From NCBI GenBank assembly GCA_002281575.1, contig NCGN01000015.1:16408-80407 (forward strand): a DNA stretch of 64,000 bases, given 5' to 3'. Numbering within the stretch: the stretch's first letter is position 1; the number at the start of each line of letters is the position of its first letter. The notes beneath the pieces are model-generated. The model saw only the letters and a program-made list of their open reading frames with translations, ran no database searches and was not told the origin of the DNA. Positions 61,046-64,000 of this stretch are shown here, piece by piece. The position numbers were made by a program, and so were the translations under genes. This DNA is from Sphingobacteriia bacterium 28-36-52 (lineage in GTDB: Bacteria > Bacteroidota > Bacteroidia > Chitinophagales > Chitinophagaceae).

Positions 61046-64000
61046 TCAAAGCATAATTATCTGACCAGCGGCAGATGCCCTGCCCAATTGGGGGTTGCTA
61101 ATAACCGAAATATTGATTCGGTAAAAATATATACCAGAAGCATATTTACTGCCTGTTTCGGATCTTCCGTCCCAGTTAATTTGTATATTTCTAGACCCTT
61201 CGGTATTGACTGTTTGTTGAATTCTTTTTACCAAGGCCCCTGAACCATTCACTATTTGTATCTCCACCAATAAATTGGTATTGGGTTGATTGTGTTCAAA
61301 GGCGAACGTAGTGCTGCCCCCATTGGCCCGGAAAGGATTCGGGAAATTACGAACCGCAGCAATTTTCAATTGATCTTTTTTAACCACGGTAAAATTGAGA
61401 AGGGCTTGGTTGCTATTGTTCACCATGTCCCATGCTTTGAATTTGAGTTGGTATTTCCCTTCGGGGAGGGTAGCCAACTGATACCTAAGGCCCCCGCGTT
61501 GGTATTGGTTTAACTCGGTGCTGAAAAAGGAATTGAGCACGATGCTGTTTCTATCATCGTTGTTTTGCACCAATACAATATCGTGCCCAATGCCATTGCC
61601 TGTTGCATTGATGCCCGATGTATCGTAGAGTTGTGCAATGAGTATGGGGTTTTCACTGGTAATGCCCCCGTTCTTAAACGTGGTATCATTAAGGAATAAC
61701 CGAATGGCTGGCCCCGTGGTATCACGGATAACAATACCCGTAGAACCCGCAATGCGGATGGGTAAAGCACCTGCGGCAGCAAGGGTATTATTACTGTTAT
61801 TGGCTCCGATATTAGACTGAGCGAATAGCCGAATGGTTGCTTTGCCCGGTCCAAAACTGATGTCTTTGGGCACTACAAATTCAATACTAAATAATCCATT
61901 GGTTACAGAGGCTTTGCCATTAAATAAAATGCTGCTTTCCGTGGAATAAGCGGTACGAGGGCTTTCTGGGCTATTGCCCAACGTAAACACTGTTTGTGCT
62001 TGGTCATAAACTAGGATATTCGCTACCCCATTAAAACCAGTATGAAGGCTTCCATTGGATTGAGATACCTGACCAGTTAGCCGATACTTGCGCAAAGCCA
62101 ACAAACTGTCGTTGAAACCGATGATGGCATTGTTAGAACTATTATTAGAGATGTCTTTTATTTCGTTCAACTGCATGGGCAATTCAGGAAAAGCCAATTG
62201 CATCGCAGGGTCTCCGAGTAGGGCAAATTTTCTGCTATTGAGTGGATCCCCATTCAATTGATTACTTCTGTTCTTGGCATCCATAGTGGCTTGCCCTAAA
62301 GTACGATACAATCGGCCAGAAGGATTATTGACAAAGGGTTCCATGGCCAGTTGCAAATAATTCTGATTCATGATTCTATTGCTGTAAGCAAATACCAAAC
62401 GAGTGGTGGTGAGTAATGCAATGGCACCGTTATTGCTGCCATATAAGAGCGTTCGTGCAATAGAAGGTTTATTGGGTTGATCAAAGGGATCAAAGTCGCA
62501 ACTGGCGGTAATAAAGAGCGGTAATTTATTGGGGTTATTAAAGCGATTTACTTCGGTAGCGCTAATCACGGCTTCTTCGGATAAACGCAAATGATTGCCA
62601 TGCCCCGAGTAGTTTATAATGAGCGCGCCTTGCAATACTTGGTTCACAATGGCTTCGCTAACAGATGGATACCTTGATCCACCAGCACCACTTACCAAGG
62701 GAAATGCGTCTAAATAAATTTTTCTGGCGTGTGCAGCAGGATTGGCTGCAATAGCAGTGGCAGCAATGCTTTCGGCATCATTCAAATGTAGGTTCTGGTC
62801 TTTGTCGTCGGCAATAAACACCAATTGATTGCGCCAAGCATTATCGGCATTGGTGGTTGCATTGTTGGTTGCATTGTTGGGTTGGTGATAGCGAATAATT
62901 TTATCTACGAGCGTATTGGCTTCTTGTAAATTGCCCACGGGCAAACGACCGACAGCGATTGATAGGGGCGCATCATTTAATATATTAATATCATCGTTGT
63001 TGTTTAGCAATACATAAAAATCATCTGAAGTATACGTAAGCAAAGGAGATAAACTATTGGCACTTTGAAAAGTAGGAACCAAGTTTCTGGTGCTGCTGAT
63101 AATATTCTTGTAATCATAAGAACCCGCACCAAATAACACCACATACTGCAATGTTTTGGTATTCGTGCTCGCATTTATTTTGGATAAATCATAAAATAGT
63201 TTGATGCCATTGCGAATGGCCGCAGGATCGGGAATGCCTGCCCCAAATTCATTGTACAATTGGGTGGTAGTAATGACTGCATCGGAATAGCCGTATTGGC
63301 TTTGGTGGAAAGCAGCTAAGCGATTGGCTGCTGCTAATAAGGATGGATGAACAATGATGAGTCCGTTGTATGCATTGGATCCAGTATTGTTGGTGCCTCC
63401 ATGCGCCAATCCGTGTATGTTTTGATTGGGTACTATTGCATTGCTTTGTATAATGGGCGTTAATGCTTGTGAAGGGTTAAATAACGCATACTCTTTGAGT
63501 ATTTCTACGGAAGCTTTGAAGTTGATTTCACTGCCGGTATTTGTTATTACTACTTGCTGGGGATTCAGTGGATTACTCGTATTCCATACACGGGTAGCTG
63601 CGGGAAATACGGTAAGGGAACCGTTGTTTAACGGTGCGGTAATGCGGTATTCCGTAATAGAATCAGGGTGAATCAGCTGGGTATTTCTAAAGTAAAATCC
63701 ACTGGTATTATTGTCGGGAATTAACCGTCTTTGCCCTTGTAAACTGAAACAGTTTAACCATCCTTCAGCACCATTGGCGGTGGAACTGTATTGCATTTTT
63801 AGTGCAATGGAGTTGGTATTACTGATGTTTGAAAATGCTATAGGGGTAAGGATTTGGGCGTCTCTTGCATATTCATCTAATAAGCCACCTGTAACACCTG
63901 TGAGGTTAATATTTTGCACCGATTGGTCGTTAATGGAAACCGCAAAATTGGCATTCGCTCCTAGTGAGCGGCTAGTAAAATGGGTGAATAGTTGAAGTGG
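61046..64000 (-). CDS. porU: Type IX secretion system sortase PorU (partial, N-terminus outside window)
   Basis: This is the C-terminal ~985 residues of the T9SS surface sortase, which removes C-terminal sorting domains and attaches cargo to A-LPS. The frame stays open to the window edge, so the start lies beyond 64000. The C25 (gingipain-like) peptidase domain is clear: FGAGSYDYKNI, TSDDFYVLL, SIAVGRLPVGNLQEA, the catalytic His in INYSGHGNH and the catalytic Cys in ITASCDFDPFD. The C-terminal RNFPNPFRANGGSTTF to SGIYFYRI resembles a sorting-domain-like beta sandwich, as is known for PorU itself. It is transcribed towards the export gene and porV. Confidence 0.93.
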   Translation of the reverse strand, partial: PLQLFTHFTSRSLGANANFAVSINDQSVQNINLTGVTGGLLDEYARDAQILTPIAFSNISNTNSIALKMQYSSTANGAEGWLNCFSLQGQRRLIPDNNTSGFYFRNTQLIHPDSITEYRITAPLNNGSLTVFPAATRVWNTSNPLNPQQVVITNTGSEINFKASVEILKEYALFNPSQALTPIIQSNAIVPNQNIHGLAHGGTNNTGSNAYNGLIIVHPSLLAAANRLAAFHQSQYGYSDAVITTTQLYNEFGAGIPDPAAIRNGIKLFYDLSKINASTNTKTLQYVVLFGAGSYDYKNIISSTRNLVPTFQSANSLSPLLTYTSDDFYVLLNNNDDINILNDAPLSIAVGRLPVGNLQEANTLVDKIIRYHQPNNATNNATTNADNAWRNQLVFIADDKDQNLHLNDAESIAATAIAANPAAHARKIYLDAFPLVSGAGGSRYPSVSEAIVNQVLQGALIINYSGHGNHLRLSEEAVISATEVNRFNNPNKLPLFITASCDFDPFDQPNKPSIARTLLYGSNNGAIALLTTTRLVFAYSNRIMNQNYLQLAMEPFVNNPSGRLYRTLGQATMDAKNRSNQLNGDPLNSRKFALLGDPAMQLAFPELPMQLNEIKDISNNSSNNAIIGFNDSLLALRKYRLTGQVSQSNGSLHTGFNGVANILVYDQAQTVFTLGNSPESPRTAYSTESSILFNGKASVTNGLFSIEFVVPKDISFGPGKATIRLFAQSNIGANNSNNTLAAAGALPIRIAGSTGIVIRDTTGPAIRLFLNDTTFKNGGITSENPILIAQLYDTSGINATGNGIGHDIVLVQNNDDRNSIVLNSFFSTELNQYQRGGLRYQLATLPEGKYQLKFKAWDMVNNSNQALLNFTVVKKDQLKIAAVRNFPNPFRANGGSTTFAFEHNQPNTNLLVEIQIVNGSGALVKRIQQTVNTEGSRNIQINWDGRSETGSKYASGIYFYRINISVISNPQLGRASAAGQIIML

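Overview
The window is a 64 kb piece of a Bacteroidota chromosome, most likely a Chitinophagaceae-type bacterium. The evidence is type IX secretion genes (porU, porV, and a protein with a C-terminal sorting domain), a SusC/SusD pair, HYC_CC_PP and DUF3347 copper-associated proteins, TAnnTTTG-type promoter boxes, an absence of Shine-Dalgarno signals, and AT-rich DNA. Species-level placement cannot be made from the sequence alone.

Layout: (1) 1-7.2 kb is ordinary core metabolism: the end of an SDR oxidoreductase, an AraC regulator, fumarase, a crotonase, a stand-alone B12-binding subunit, glutamyl-tRNA synthetase, a polysaccharide deacetylase, TatD and tRNA-Ser(GGA). (2) 7.4-18.2 kb is a one-directional copper/heavy-metal resistance operon: HYC_CC_PP protein, HMA protein, DUF3347 lipoprotein, a CusA-type RND pump broken into two frames, a TolC-like channel, a Tat-lipoprotein multicopper oxidase, two CusB-type adaptors and a PepSY membrane protein. 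(3) 18.5-22.7 kb holds a large T9SS cargo protein gene with an in-frame stop just after its signal peptide, then a DUF4143 ATPase. (4) 22.8-40.8 kb is a complete-looking sialic-acid scavenging locus: a GntR/FCD regulator divergent from SusC, SusD, neuraminate lyase, mutarotase/epimerase (NanM-like), an MFS transporter, sialidase, an AGE-family epimerase, a three-module esterase/SGNH/GH20 enzyme, and a decayed GH2 glycosidase. The products would release, de-O-acetylate, import and convert sialic acid to GlcNAc.

(5) 40.8-54.5 kb is rich in toxin-antitoxin-like modules: an XRE regulator divergent from a HEPN gene pair, HipBA, two PIN/antitoxin pairs, a MazF/PemK-like pair and an Xre/RES pair. 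Interspersed are an LTA-synthase-like membrane enzyme, a beta-helix lipoprotein plus TonB receptor operon (preceded by four 6-bp half-sites at exact 11-bp spacing), and a DUF983 protein. (6) 54.6-64 kb runs on the minus strand: a decayed DUF2490 gene, murF with an orphan XRE gene directly upstream, porV, an SLBB polysaccharide-export protein, and porU running off the window.

The less ordinary signals are: GC-rich palindromic or repetitive patches inserted in frame in gltX and murF, with related GC-rich inverted repeats in the LTA-synthase-like gene and downstream of the export gene (a possible small palindromic element family); several disrupted genes; a long two-step hairpin next to fumC; HipB-type operators with the 5-N8-5 architecture; and a strong terminator hairpin immediately before the TonB receptor start.
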